From Saprospiraceae bacterium (GTDB lineage Bacteria; Bacteroidota; Bacteroidia; Chitinophagales; Saprospiraceae), in NCBI GenBank assembly GCA_029251525.1, contig JAQXDE010000019.1, positions 21,799 to 85,798 of the forward strand: a stretch of DNA of 64,000 nucleotides. The letters run 5' to 3'. A program made the position numbers and the translations under genes. Below, piece by piece: positions 28,134 through 38,145 of this stretch. Numbering within the stretch: the stretch's first letter is position 1; every line of letters begins with the position of its first letter. The notes beneath the pieces are model-generated. The model ran no database searches, was not told the DNA's origin, and was given only the letters and a program-made list of their open reading frames with translations.

Positions 28134-29006
28134 CTATTTTTTGGTCAATAGTTCACTTTTTGTTTTATGATTTAAACCATAAACCCTAACATAGTCAACC
28201 TGCATTTTTTGAGGAAAGAGGGAATCATCCACCCCCATTCTCCCTCCCCAATTCCCTCCAACAGCAAGATTCATAATTAAATGGAACGTTTGGTCGAAAG
28301 GATATTCTGCGAAAGTTTTGTTTTCGTTATTAAAGGTAAAATACTTTTTGTTATCAATGAAAAAATCAATTTTATCTGCACTCCATTCAATAGAGTAAAT
28401 ATGAAATTCTTCATCTACATCTGGAATATATACTTTGCCCCCTACTTGAGTTCCAGTAATGTGGTTGTAAGCGCTTGTATGAACTGTCCCAAAAACTGTA
28501 TCCGGATTGTAACCTACATGTTCCATGATATCAATTTCTCCACTTTTCGGCCAAATACCATATTCATTATTCGTTGGAAGCATCCATACAGCCGACCAAG
28601 TTCCAAGTCCTGATGCAGTTTTAGCACGAACTTCTATTTTACCATGCACCCACTCTCCCTTATGTTTACTCACTAATCTAGCAGATGTAAATGATTTGTT
28701 TTTGAAACCCTCTTTGTGTGCCTCAATAGTTAAGACACCATTTTCAACCCTAGAATTCTTCAATGAATTAGCTTTGTAATACTCTAACTCATTGTTTCCC
28801 CAACCACATATATCAGGACACCCATCCCCTACGTCATAACTCCATTTATCTGGATTAGGAAGACCTTCGTAGTCAAACTCATCTGACCAGACAAGTTCTA
28901 TTTGTGTATCTTTTGTTATCTTTTTATTTGATTCTTCACAGTTTTGAAAAACTAAAAGGAAAAAAAACAAACTAAAAAGTAAAAAAACACGATTCTGTAT
29001 TTGCAT
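28134..29006 (-). CDS. GH16 endo-beta-glucanase (laminarinase type), lipoprotein
   Basis: A 290-residue compact enzyme: lipobox Cys23 (VFQNC), a GH16 domain from residue 35 to the end, and GEIDIMEHVG with catalytic Glu157 and Glu162. CGWGNNELEYY and TWSAVWMLP match the laminarinase group. It differs from the next gene in lacking a Calx-beta module. Two GH16 enzymes of different layout in one operon may act at different distances from the membrane or on different glucan lengths. The gap to the upstream gene is 20 bases. Confidence 0.88.
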   Translation of the reverse strand: MQIQNRVFLLFSLFFFLLVFQNCEESNKKITKDTQIELVWSDEFDYEGLPNPDKWSYDVGDGCPDICGWGNNELEYYKANSLKNSRVENGVLTIEAHKEGFKNKSFTSARLVSKHKGEWVHGKIEVRAKTASGLGTWSAVWMLPTNNEYGIWPKSGEIDIMEHVGYNPDTVFGTVHTSAYNHITGTQVGGKVYIPDVDEEFHIYSIEWSADKIDFFIDNKKYFTFNNENKTFAEYPFDQTFHLIMNLAVGGNWGGRMGVDDSLFPQKMQVDYVRVYGLNHKTKSELLTKK

Positions 29007-29026
29007 TTTTGTAAGTCTTAATATTA

Positions 29027-29911
29027 TTAGTTAGATCTGTAGATAAACCTCCATATTCCAGCTCCCATGTTAACTTCTAATTCCATGTATTTACCATCAA
29101 AATCTTGCCCTTTGTCAATAATGTCATAGGTAATTGAACTTACTGGATCAGGTCCAGAAAGTTCTGACCCATTTACCGCTTTTGGCAAGCCCATAAAAGC
29201 CCCTAGACCTATAACTTTTAATTGTTCAGGATTACCTTCAATAACCTGGTATAAATGAGTACCAGATCTCCAAGCCTCAGCACCACCAGTCAATTGATCA
29301 TCGGTTACACATTCAAAATTAAACCCCATATAGTCTTCAGCCCACAAATCTCCCTTGGTATCATAAATCATTTCACCAGCAGTGTTAAAAATCCACTCAT
29401 CATCAAAAGCACAATATCTTGTTGCAACATCATCTGCTGGATTAGACCACCACGTATCTCCTGATCCATCATCTGGACCTACCCAATATGCTCCAGCATC
29501 TTGAAGTAATGACCAACCTTGCTCATCACATCCTGACAAAAACTCTATCAAAGATCCAGGTGCACAAGGCTGTGAATCATCTTCTGCTACATTTACCAGT
29601 TGTGTCCCTGCCCCAAACCCACCATCATTAAATGCTCTTAATGTGACTGTGTAATCTCCCTTTGAAGGGAAATAAGCTTGAACTTCCTCTCCAACTGCAG
29701 TCTCTCCATTACCGAAATCCCATTGGTATAAAAATGTTTCAGAAGTTGTGTTCTTAAATGTGAACACATTAGTTTCAGTAGTGCTTGGGGTTACAGAAAA
29801 AGAGACATTTGTTGGAACCGGAGGCAATAATAAAGCATCATCTTGTTGTGGTTCACAACCAGAAGTCAACAATACAATTACAAAACTAATTATTGGAAAT
29901 ATATTTTTCAT
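29027..29911 (-). CDS. PKD-domain surface glycan-binding lipoprotein (SusE/F position)
   Basis: A 294-residue lipoprotein (Cys19 in LTSGC) with a PKD domain (about 35-108; YQWDFGNGETAVGEE) and a Trp/Asp-rich C-terminal domain (DDGSGDTWWSNPADD; GDLWAEDYMGFNFEC) like the glycan-binding modules that follow SusD in laminarin loci. No catalytic motif is seen. By position it should be the surface glycan-binding protein that helps SusD capture beta-glucan. The binding role is inferred from the operon. Confidence 0.75.
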   Translation of the reverse strand: MKNIFPIISFVIVLLTSGCEPQQDDALLLPPVPTNVSFSVTPSTTETNVFTFKNTTSETFLYQWDFGNGETAVGEEVQAYFPSKGDYTVTLRAFNDGGFGAGTQLVNVAEDDSQPCAPGSLIEFLSGCDEQGWSLLQDAGAYWVGPDDGSGDTWWSNPADDVATRYCAFDDEWIFNTAGEMIYDTKGDLWAEDYMGFNFECVTDDQLTGGAEAWRSGTHLYQVIEGNPEQLKVIGLGAFMGLPKAVNGSELSGPDPVSSITYDIIDKGQDFDGKYMELEVNMGAGIWRFIYRSN

Positions 29912-30020
29912 TTTAATATTTTTTTCTTTTGTTAAAAAAAGGTTAAAAAAGAATAGCTGATTAAATAACTAGTAGATTTATATGAGTCTAGCATTTAGTT
30001 TCTAATCATAATTCAAATTT

Positions 30021-31556
30021 CTAGTAGCCAGGATTTTGAATTATTTGACCATTCGTCAAATCAATCTCAATTTGTGGAATTGGTAATAACTCATGAATGC
30101 CTGCGTTAAATCCATTCAACACTTGAGGAGCCTGACCAGTTCTTACTAAATCAAAAAATCGATGTCCCTCAGTTGCCAATTCTAACCTTCTTTCTTTATA
30201 GATTACATCCAAAAGAATCGATCCACTTACACTCGTATTAATATCACCCAAACCTACTCTATTACGCACTCTATTTATATATTCTCTTGCTGTTATTGAA
30301 CTTCCACCACCCCTTACAATTGCTTCTGCTGCCATCAAGTAAACATCAGCTAATCGAATCTCTCTTTGGTTAGTTCCCCAACCTAATGCTACATCTCCAT
30401 CTGATGCTCTATTAGCTTCTATGGGAGCATATTTTTTAATAAAGTAATCTGTATTTTGATAGCCCTCAGTGTAAGAAGCACCTTGTGCCTTCAGAATATT
30501 ACCATCTACAATTGTATGCTCAAACCTTGGATCACCTGCCATGAAATCCGCTAAATCTTCAGTAACAGGACAAAAACTCCAACCTGTTGCGTACTCAGGG
30601 CCAACATAATCTCTCATCCCAAAAAACTGAACATTGAAATTTCCTTCTGTTGGATTCACTGTTGCTCCAGCTGCAAAACCATAACCAAAATCCCCAGGTT
30701 TATTGCTTGAGTGTTGAATTTCAAAGATAGATTCGGACCCAAATTCACCTTGATTTGAAAAAACATCTTCATAGTTGGCCTCCAAAAAATAAAAGCCAGA
30801 GCCAATAACTTCTTCAAACAAATCAGCTGCCTCAATCATTCTGTTATCATTATTTTGGTAAAGAATTACTTTACCTAAAAGTGCGGCAACTGCTCCCTGA
30901 GTAATTCTTCCAAACTCTGCTGGAGCTACTGATTCAGGTATTTCTAATTCTGCTTTTGCTGCTCTTAAATCATTTTCGATTTGAGCGTAAACATCAGAGG
31001 AACTCGCTTGGGTAACTGATGTGATTTGGTCCACACTAACAACATCATTAAGCAAAGGAATATTCCCAAAAAACTTAATTAAGTCAAAATAAAAATATGC
31101 TCGTAAAAATTTTGCTTCTGCTGCAATACGATTTTTAAAAGATGATGAAATATCAGCCGGAGCTTCTTCTAATTTCTGTAATAATAAATTTGCCCTGTAA
31201 ATACCTGCATATCCTTTGGTCCATAATCCTTCTTGTGGTCCAAGAGTAGGATTTAAAGTAAACATATCATACGCTACCCATGAAGGCTGATCCGATGCAT
31301 CACTTCCTCCGGCATAACAATCATCAGATGCTGCATTTAACAGTCCTAAACTCATAGTCCAACCTGAAGTACTTCCCCATTGTAAAACATCGTAAACTGC
31401 CACCAATCCCTCAAATAGTTCTTCTTCAGTTTGATAATAATTTACTTCTAATGAAGTTCCTATTGGTGTTAATTCCAAATGATCTTTACTACATGATGTC
31501 GCCATAACCATTAAGGCAAAGACTGGAAATAATTTATTTATAATATATCTTTTCAT
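30021..31556 (-). CDS. SusD/RagB-family outer-membrane glycan-binding lipoprotein
   Basis: A 511-residue SusD-like protein with lipobox Cys22 (VMATSC), TPR-like helices and the family C-terminal motif (ANRASDGDVALGWGTN ... REIRLADVYLMAAEA ... RRLELATEGHRFFDL). It caps the SusC pore and hands oligosaccharides to it. Starts 58 bases after SusC; neighbours are GH16 and GH3 enzymes, pointing to a beta-glucan ligand. Confidence 0.9.
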   Translation of the reverse strand: MKRYIINKLFPVFALMVMATSCSKDHLELTPIGTSLEVNYYQTEEELFEGLVAVYDVLQWGSTSGWTMSLGLLNAASDDCYAGGSDASDQPSWVAYDMFTLNPTLGPQEGLWTKGYAGIYRANLLLQKLEEAPADISSSFKNRIAAEAKFLRAYFYFDLIKFFGNIPLLNDVVSVDQITSVTQASSSDVYAQIENDLRAAKAELEIPESVAPAEFGRITQGAVAALLGKVILYQNNDNRMIEAADLFEEVIGSGFYFLEANYEDVFSNQGEFGSESIFEIQHSSNKPGDFGYGFAAGATVNPTEGNFNVQFFGMRDYVGPEYATGWSFCPVTEDLADFMAGDPRFEHTIVDGNILKAQGASYTEGYQNTDYFIKKYAPIEANRASDGDVALGWGTNQREIRLADVYLMAAEAIVRGGGSSITAREYINRVRNRVGLGDINTSVSGSILLDVIYKERRLELATEGHRFFDLVRTGQAPQVLNGFNAGIHELLPIPQIEIDLTNGQIIQNPGY

Positions 31557-31614
31557 GATTTTTTATTTTAATAGTTTTTTCGTTAAAAAATTCTTGGTCT
31601 AGTTTTTCTTTTAA

Positions 31615-34600
31615 CTAAAACCCAACATTTACTCCAACCATGTAAGACCTAGCCTGAGGATAAATTCCTCGATCTACCCCTGAAGTAATTTCTGAATCAA
31701 ACCCTTCGTACTTTGTAAATGTCAAAACATTATTTCCTGAAATGTATACTCTTACTTTTTTAATTCCCACTTTATCTAGCATACTTGCTGGTAAATTATA
31801 CCCAAATTGCAAAGTCTTGATTCTAAAGAAACTTCCATTTTGAACGAAAAAATCTGAGCTTCTTGAAAAATTTCGATTTTCGTCCAATAATGTCATTCGA
31901 GGAAAACTATTTGAAGTTCCTTCACCTGTCCATCTCTCTAACGCATTTGCATTGAAGTTTGATTTATTTAAATCAAATCGACGAGTTGCATTATAAACCT
32001 CATTTCCACTTACTCCTTGAGCAAATACTGTAAAATCAAAATTTTTATACCTAGCTGATATCGTTAAACCATAGGTCAAATCTGGGATTGCATCTCCGAT
32101 TTTTGTACGATCATTTTCATCAATAACACCGTCATTATTAAAGTCTACAAACTTAATATCACCAGGTTTAGCCTCTGCTTGAAGCGGTAAACCTTGTTCA
32201 TTAACATAATCATTAATATCTGATTGATTTTGGAAAAGACCATCAGTTTGATATCCAAAAATATAATTGAAAGATTCTCCAACAGAAGTTCTTGTAACTT
32301 CTAACCCTTGAGGACCAACTCTAGAACCTGGTATAAAATCTGCTTCAGATCCCAAAAAAACTACTTTATTATCGTTGTAAGTTACATTTCCAAAAACTTC
32401 AACGTCCCAATCATTCTTACTTTTTTTCCAACCTAATTCGATATCAATACCCTTATTTTCTACATCTCCAATATTAGCTGTTGGAGGTGAGTTTCCTACA
32501 AATAATGGAACTGGGTCAATCGCTAAAATACCTGTTGTCTTTTTCTTGTAAATATCTAAAGTCAAAGAAATATCTTTTAACAAAATTGCATCAAAACCAA
32601 TATTTGTTTGTGCAGTTGATTCCCATTTCAAGTCAGGATTTGATATTCCATTTGGACTAACTCCATTTACCAAATTATCACCTGAACCAAAAGTATATGT
32701 TCTTCCCTCTCCTATAGTAGAAATATATCTAAATTGACCAATTCTATCATTCCCATTTTGCCCCCAAGATGCTCTTATTTTCAAGAAATTAAGATTATCA
32801 TTATTTGCAAGAAAATCTTCATCTGTAACAATCCATCCTGCAGAGACAGAAGGAAAGTAACCAAATTTATTATTGCTTCCAAAATTAGAAGAACCATCTG
32901 CTCTCATCACAAATTGAAACAAATATTTTTGCTTGTAATTATAAATTGCTCTACCAAAATAAGAGGCAAATGTTCCATTATATTCAAATCCTCCAGCACG
33001 TTGCAATTCGATTTCATTAAAGTAAGCAAAAGAGGCATCCTCAATACTAGTAGCTGGAATATCTTGTATTGTTGCAGAGATTCCGTTTCCTGAATTTTTT
33101 TCACCAGAGGCTCCCAATAACAATGAAATATCATGATCACCAATATTTTTTTGGTAAGTCAATGTGTTTTCCACGATCCATTTCAATCCTTGGTTTTTGC
33201 TTCTATTATATGAATTAACCTCATTTCTATTAGCTGCATTCAAATAGAAAACTGGAGAAAAACCTTCGCCACCCCAAAAAGCTAAATCAGCACCAACACT
33301 TGTCCTAAATTTTAGACCATCTAAAATTTCAAGCTCTCCATAAATATTTCCAACTAACTTATCACTATGACCCACTCCTTGTTGAACTTCCAATGCGGCT
33401 AAGGGGTTTAAGATTTCAGAAGTTACTAATTCAGATATTGCAAAAACTCCATTCTCATCACTCACAACTGGGAAATTAGTAAAGACACTTGAATTCAAAA
33501 CATCTTCGTCAGTTTCGTAGACAGGTGTTATTGGATCTATATTAATTGCTCTACTCAATGGTGAGCCAAACTCAGAATTGGTAGAAACGCCATTTGACTC
33601 TACATTAGTATATGCTAAGGTATTCCCAAGAGTAAACCTTGATCCAACCTTATGTGTGCTATTCAACCGTAGAGTATATCTTTTGTATCTTGAATCTTCT
33701 TCAGAAACAATTCCACTTTGATCAAAGTAAGAAATTGAAGCAAAATAAGTAGACTTATCATTTCCAGCAGATAAACTTATTTCATGACTTTGAATTGGTG
33801 CATTTTTGTTAAAAATTTCGTCTTGCCAGTCTGTTCCTTCACCTAAGGATTCTGGATCATCAAAAAGAATATTCCCTCCATCAGCTGCAGATGCCTCATT
33901 TAGCAATGTTGCATATTCTGTGGCATTTAGAACTCTTAACTTTCTCCACGGATTTTGAACGCCATAATATGAATTATAGTTAACACTCATTGTCCCTGCT
34001 TTACCTTTTTTAGTGGTTACCAGAATAACCCCACTTGCAGACCGTGCCCCGTAAATTCCAGCGGAAGCATCTTTCAATACTTCGATTGACTCGATATCAT
34101 TTTGAGCTAGGTAATCAATTCCTCCTCCAATTGGGACTCCATCAACAACATATAACGGTTCACTATTCCCAGGAGTATTTGTTCCTCTGATTCTAACTGT
34201 GGCTCCTGCACCTGGTTGTCCTGAGTCAGAAGTAACTCTAACACCTGAGGTTCTTCCTTGGAGTGCTCCCTCTAATCTAACAACTCCCATATTTTCTAAT
34301 TCAGCGGCGTCAACTTTTGCAATTGAACCAGTAACCACTTTTTTCTTTTGAGTTCCATAACCAACAACTACCACCTCGTCTAAAAATAGACCAGTTTCCA
34401 TGACAACATCAATATTTGTTCTTGCATCTACAGGGATTTCTACTGTTTTAAAGCCTGTGTATGAAAAAACCAAAACTGAAGATGCTGCATCTGGAACAGT
34501 AATAGAATATGTCCCGTCCATTTCGGTTGTTGTTCCAATAGATTGATCGCTTTTAAGGAGGATTGTAGCTCCAATCACTCCTTCAGTTTCTTCTGATGAG

Positions 34601-34692
34601 GTCACCTTTCCAGAAACAGTGATAGTTTGGGCTGAGAGGAATGTACTTCCCAATAGAATAAGGGTAGCAAATAGTAGTTGTGCTTTTTTCAT
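31615..34692 (-). CDS. SusC/RagA-family TonB-linked outer-membrane transporter
   Basis: About 1025 residues: signal peptide (MKKAQLLFATLILL), CarboxypepD_reg-like domain (TVSGKVTSSEETEGVIGATI), the SusC signature VVVVGYGTQKKKVVTG, the plug domain (GRTSGVRVTSDSGQPGAGAT) and a 22-strand barrel. It imports oligosaccharides with energy from TonB. The reading frame extends to an ATG at 34758, but that start would lie before the promoter element at 34731-34738, and the peptide between is not signal-like, so the ATG at 34692 is chosen. First gene of the six-gene beta-glucan operon. Confidence 0.9.
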   Translation of the reverse strand: MKKAQLLFATLILLGSTFLSAQTITVSGKVTSSEETEGVIGATILLKSDQSIGTTTEMDGTYSITVPDAASSVLVFSYTGFKTVEIPVDARTNIDVVMETGLFLDEVVVVGYGTQKKKVVTGSIAKVDAAELENMGVVRLEGALQGRTSGVRVTSDSGQPGAGATVRIRGTNTPGNSEPLYVVDGVPIGGGIDYLAQNDIESIEVLKDASAGIYGARSASGVILVTTKKGKAGTMSVNYNSYYGVQNPWRKLRVLNATEYATLLNEASAADGGNILFDDPESLGEGTDWQDEIFNKNAPIQSHEISLSAGNDKSTYFASISYFDQSGIVSEEDSRYKRYTLRLNSTHKVGSRFTLGNTLAYTNVESNGVSTNSEFGSPLSRAINIDPITPVYETDEDVLNSSVFTNFPVVSDENGVFAISELVTSEILNPLAALEVQQGVGHSDKLVGNIYGELEILDGLKFRTSVGADLAFWGGEGFSPVFYLNAANRNEVNSYNRSKNQGLKWIVENTLTYQKNIGDHDISLLLGASGEKNSGNGISATIQDIPATSIEDASFAYFNEIELQRAGGFEYNGTFASYFGRAIYNYKQKYLFQFVMRADGSSNFGSNNKFGYFPSVSAGWIVTDEDFLANNDNLNFLKIRASWGQNGNDRIGQFRYISTIGEGRTYTFGSGDNLVNGVSPNGISNPDLKWESTAQTNIGFDAILLKDISLTLDIYKKKTTGILAIDPVPLFVGNSPPTANIGDVENKGIDIELGWKKSKNDWDVEVFGNVTYNDNKVVFLGSEADFIPGSRVGPQGLEVTRTSVGESFNYIFGYQTDGLFQNQSDINDYVNEQGLPLQAEAKPGDIKFVDFNNDGVIDENDRTKIGDAIPDLTYGLTISARYKNFDFTVFAQGVSGNEVYNATRRFDLNKSNFNANALERWTGEGTSNSFPRMTLLDENRNFSRSSDFFVQNGSFFRIKTLQFGYNLPASMLDKVGIKKVRVYISGNNVLTFTKYEGFDSEITSGVDRGIYPQARSYMVGVNVGF

Positions 34693-34730
34693 TTCAATAA
34701 ATTTTGTTCTGCAATAGTTTAATTCTCTAG

Positions 34731-34759
34731 CAAATCTAAAGTTTGAATCTCCTTTCAAA
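34731..34759 (-). promoter_or_regulatory. Promoter of the SusC/SusD operon
   Basis: On the minus strand TAGATTTG (34738-34731, -7 type) is preceded 17 bases upstream by TTTG (34759-34756). It lies about 40 bases before the SusC ATG at 34692, a normal leader length, and supports that start over the longer one. One copy of the putative operator motif sits about 20 bases further upstream. Confidence 0.5.
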
Positions 34760-34780
34760 GAAATTTAATCCTGCACTAAT

Positions 34781-34862
34781 ACACTCAACAGCAAAAAAAA
34801 GCATTATTTATTGAACAAATGCTACTCAACTGCTGTTTTTAACACACATTTTACTACTCACT
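34781..34862 (+). promoter_or_regulatory. Candidate operator cluster between SusC and its divergent regulator
   Basis: Three related sites occur here: ACTCAACAGC (34783-34792), TACTCAACTGC (34823-34833) and TACTACTCACT (34852-34862). Read on the other strand they share the core TGAGTR (GTTGAGTG, GTTGAGTAGC, AGTGAGTAGTA). The same motifs recur at 37875-37932, after the regulator gene. Position beside the operon promoter suggests binding by the LuxR-type HTH protein encoded next to it. Confidence 0.4.
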
Positions 34863-34906
34863 TTGAAATCAATACCTATATTTACAACTCACAAACTAAT
34901 TTCAGC

Positions 34907-37780
34907 TTGAATAGACTAGAATTTCTAATCACTATTATATTTTTAGGGTTCTTGCAGAACGGATTATCGCAAGATTATAACCTCGGAGTGCCTGTAATTA
35001 CAGCATTCCCAAAAGAAGTTTCTCAATCTGGTTCTCAAAACGGTGATATGGTGCAAGATAAATTGGGTATCATGTATTTTGCTAATAATAATGGAATGTT
35101 AGCTTATGATGGTACTGCATGGACTATTTATCCACTACCCAATTACACAATCGTAAGATCACTGGCCATTGATGAAGCTGGAATTATCTATGCTGGTGGC
35201 CAAAATGAATTTGGACGATATATTCCAAACAAATTGGGAATATGGGAATTTGAATCTTTGAAGCATCTTGTTCCTCCCGAGTATAAAAATTTTGAAGATG
35301 TCTGGAACATCGAGATAACCAATGATGGTGTGTTTTTTATGGCATCTGAAAAATTATTTCAATTAAAAGAAAACAAAATATCCGTCTTCCCAAAAGGCAT
35401 TATTAATTTCTTAGGCCAAATTAATGATGTGATTTATGTTCAGGACTATGAATCTGGATTATATTATTTTTCCGAAAACCAACTAATTGAGGTAAAAGGC
35501 TCCGGGATATTTTTAGGGAAAGCAATTTCTGCCCTAATAAAAATTAATGATCAACAACTCATAGCTACATCCAAAGATGGGTTTTATAAAATGTCAAATA
35601 CTGGTTTTATAAAATGGAAAACTGATGCAGATGATTTTATTAAGAATAATCAAATCAGGCATGCTAAGAAAATAATAGGAAATAGAATTGTAGTAGCAAC
35701 AGGTTTTGCAGGCTTGCTTATCTTTAATGATAAGGGTCAAAATCTTCTCCATCTTCATAAAGGCAATGGATTACTTAACAACAGCATACTTGCGCTTTAT
35801 TCAGATCGAAGTCGTAACCTTTGGGTGGGATTATTAAATGGATTAAATTATATTCATACTAATTCTCCATTTACAAGAATATTTCCAGATGAAGAATTAG
35901 ATGCGGTCGGATTTGTCACAAAAATCCATAACGATAAAATTTATTTTGGAACCAATAAAGGACTCTATGTCGGGGACTGGAAAAACCAGTATTCCCCTCT
36001 AAAATCTATTAATTTTCAACTAGTACAGAATACAAAAGGGCAAATATGGGGGCTAGATATTGTAGACGATGATTTAATTGTATCCCATGCTAATGGAGCA
36101 ATGAAAGTAAAAAATGGAATCGCTCAATCATTCTTTAACAAAACTGGAATTTGGAATTTCAAAAGATTGAACAACTACCCTGAACTTAGGGTCTCTGGTG
36201 GTTATTTCAATATTTCATTGTTCCGAAAAGAAAACGAAAGTTATCAATTACTCCCTGACTTTACTCAACTTAATGAATCTTCAAGGTTTGTGGAAGAGGA
36301 TCAAAAAGGAAACATTTGGATGTCTCATCCTTACAGAGGTGTCTTTAAGATAAGCCCTAACAGCACATTTACAAATTCTAAAGTTGAGCTATTAGGAAAA
36401 GAACAAGGCCTTCCCTCTTCCTTACTTAATCATTTATTCAAAATAAACAATGAAATAATTTTTTGTGGAGAACAAGGAGCATTTACCTATAATTATGAGG
36501 CAAAAAGATTTGATGAATATCCCATTTTCAACGATATATTTGGAAAAAAGAATAAAATCAGAAGGCTATTTGAAACTCCCAATAAAAACATTTGGTTTGT
36601 AACTCAGGATGAATTTGGAATATTAAAAATTGATGATAAAGGACTAGAAAAAAAGATCAATAAAATTGTATTCCCATTTTTTAGAAAGGAACTAAATCAA
36701 GGATTTGAATCAATCTTCCCCTACGACAAGAACAATGTCTTCATTTCAAATGACAAAGGATTTATTCATTATCATCCAAATGACTATTTAAGTATCGACA
36801 GCACTTTTCATGTTGTAATTAACAACATAACGATTACTTCTCTTAGTGATTCAGTCATCTTTAAAGGACTATTTTTTAATGAAGATTTGATTTCTAACAT
36901 TCAGAAGGAAAGCCAAATTAAGACTTTCGGATATGAGTTAAATGATTTTTATTTTGGTTTTTCCGCTACTGACTTTGTAAGCGGTAATGAAACCGAGTTT
37001 CGATACTTTTTAGAAGGCTATGACAAGAATTGGTCGGAATGGAACAATAACAATTCCAAAGAATATACAAATCTACGTCCTGGTAATTATGTTTTCCATT
37101 TACAAGCGAAAAATAATTTCCAAATAAAAAGTAAGCCTTTACAATATGCATTTAAGATATCACCTCCATGGTACGCCTCCGTCTTAGCTTTTATAACTTA
37201 CTCTTTGATCTCACTTATCGGCTTGTTTTCAATCATTAGAATCTATCGAAAAAAATATTTTGGACTAAAAGTAGAAAATGAACAGGTGATAAAAGAGTCT
37301 GAAATTAAAATTGGTAAACTAAAAGCTGAAAAAACAGAATTAGAGTTAGCTTCAAAAAAACGTGAACTGGTTTCTACTACTCTTAATTTGGTTAAAAAAA
37401 ATGAAACCATCACCCAAATAAGAGATCGATTAATTGAGCTAAAAAAAGAAACCAAAGATTCTAGTATTAGTCAAAAAATCCAGAAGCTTGTTCAAAAATT
37501 ACATCACGAAGAGATTCAGGATGAAGGCTGGGAGCAAGTTATGTTTCATTTCAACCAATTGCATCGAGAATTTTTCCAACGTCTAAAATCCAACTATTCT
37601 ACCTTAACTCCGAAGGATTTAAAAATGTGTGCCTACCTAAGAATGAATCTCTCTACCAAAGAAATGACTTCATTGTTAAATGTCACCACTCGAGGAGTGG
37701 AGGCGAGTAGGTACCGGCTAAGAAAGAAATTTGGATTAACCAAAGAAGAGAACCTGACTGGATTCTTGATGCAATTTTAA
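34907..37780 (+). CDS. One-component membrane regulator: beta-propeller, Y_Y_Y, TM, LuxR-type HTH
   Basis: About 957 residues. A signal-peptide-like start is followed by a large sensor of propeller blades (repeats such as NLWVGLLNGLNYIHT, NIWMSHPYRGVFKI), a Y_Y_Y domain (FRYFLEGYDKNWSEWNN ... NLRPGNYVF), one transmembrane helix (LAFITYSLISLIGLFSIIRI), a coiled coil rich in Glu/Lys, and a C-terminal LuxR-type HTH (LTPKDLKMCAYLRMNLSTKE). There is no histidine kinase or receiver domain, so the protein would sense sugar outside the membrane and bind DNA inside it directly. The frame also opens at a TTG at 34811, but TTG 34907 gives a proper signal peptide and leaves the operator cluster outside the gene. 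Divergent from SusC, so the likely regulator of the operon. Confidence 0.8.
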   Translation: MNRLEFLITIIFLGFLQNGLSQDYNLGVPVITAFPKEVSQSGSQNGDMVQDKLGIMYFANNNGMLAYDGTAWTIYPLPNYTIVRSLAIDEAGIIYAGGQNEFGRYIPNKLGIWEFESLKHLVPPEYKNFEDVWNIEITNDGVFFMASEKLFQLKENKISVFPKGIINFLGQINDVIYVQDYESGLYYFSENQLIEVKGSGIFLGKAISALIKINDQQLIATSKDGFYKMSNTGFIKWKTDADDFIKNNQIRHAKKIIGNRIVVATGFAGLLIFNDKGQNLLHLHKGNGLLNNSILALYSDRSRNLWVGLLNGLNYIHTNSPFTRIFPDEELDAVGFVTKIHNDKIYFGTNKGLYVGDWKNQYSPLKSINFQLVQNTKGQIWGLDIVDDDLIVSHANGAMKVKNGIAQSFFNKTGIWNFKRLNNYPELRVSGGYFNISLFRKENESYQLLPDFTQLNESSRFVEEDQKGNIWMSHPYRGVFKISPNSTFTNSKVELLGKEQGLPSSLLNHLFKINNEIIFCGEQGAFTYNYEAKRFDEYPIFNDIFGKKNKIRRLFETPNKNIWFVTQDEFGILKIDDKGLEKKINKIVFPFFRKELNQGFESIFPYDKNNVFISNDKGFIHYHPNDYLSIDSTFHVVINNITITSLSDSVIFKGLFFNEDLISNIQKESQIKTFGYELNDFYFGFSATDFVSGNETEFRYFLEGYDKNWSEWNNNNSKEYTNLRPGNYVFHLQAKNNFQIKSKPLQYAFKISPPWYASVLAFITYSLISLIGLFSIIRIYRKKYFGLKVENEQVIKESEIKIGKLKAEKTELELASKKRELVSTTLNLVKKNETITQIRDRLIELKKETKDSSISQKIQKLVQKLHHEEIQDEGWEQVMFHFNQLHREFFQRLKSNYSTLTPKDLKMCAYLRMNLSTKEMTSLLNVTTRGVEASRYRLRKKFGLTKEENLTGFLMQF

Positions 37781-37874
37781 TAAAACCCCACATTCAGTTA
37801 ACCTTATCATAAACCCTAAACAGTTATTATTTCCCCTAGGTTTGGTAACTTTTCTTTGCTGTTTTACCAAATAA

Positions 37875-37932
37875 TACTCAACAGTAAAGAGATTGAGTAA
37901 TTAATTTTTTCTCAAAAATCATAGTGAGTAGT
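37875..37932 (+). promoter_or_regulatory. Candidate operator cluster upstream of the T9SS repeat protein
   Basis: TACTCAA(37875-37881)-N11-TTGAGTA(37893-37899) is a perfect 7-base inverted repeat, and AGTGAGTAGTA (37922-37932) is the reverse complement of the 11-base site TACTACTCACT at 34852-34862. Both match the sites beside SusC. The 365-base gap 37781-38145 otherwise holds a possible -7 element (TAGGTTTG, 37837-37844) and AT-rich DNA. Confidence 0.4.
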
Positions 37933-38145
37933 ATTATGGTAGCCCTATTTTCATTTAACCCTGCTTATGTTAGTAATTTTCCGGCGGAAACAAATTTAAA
38001 AATATCAAAATGATATTAGTCCTAACCCTGTGTGGGTTTTCAAATTTTTCCAATTAATATTTTAAATCTTTTTTCCGATTTTTTAAAATAAGCATTCATA
38101 ATTTAAAGAATATGGAACATTTCAAAATTCATTAAAAACTATATT

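Noticed and set aside
32734..33143. Overlapping frames on both strands within SusC
   Set aside because: The SusC reading frame is continuous with all family motifs; the others lack domains and start sites.
34693..34758. Longer N-terminus for SusC
   Set aside because: The added 22 residues precede an evident signal peptide and the promoter-like element at 34731-34759 lies inside them.
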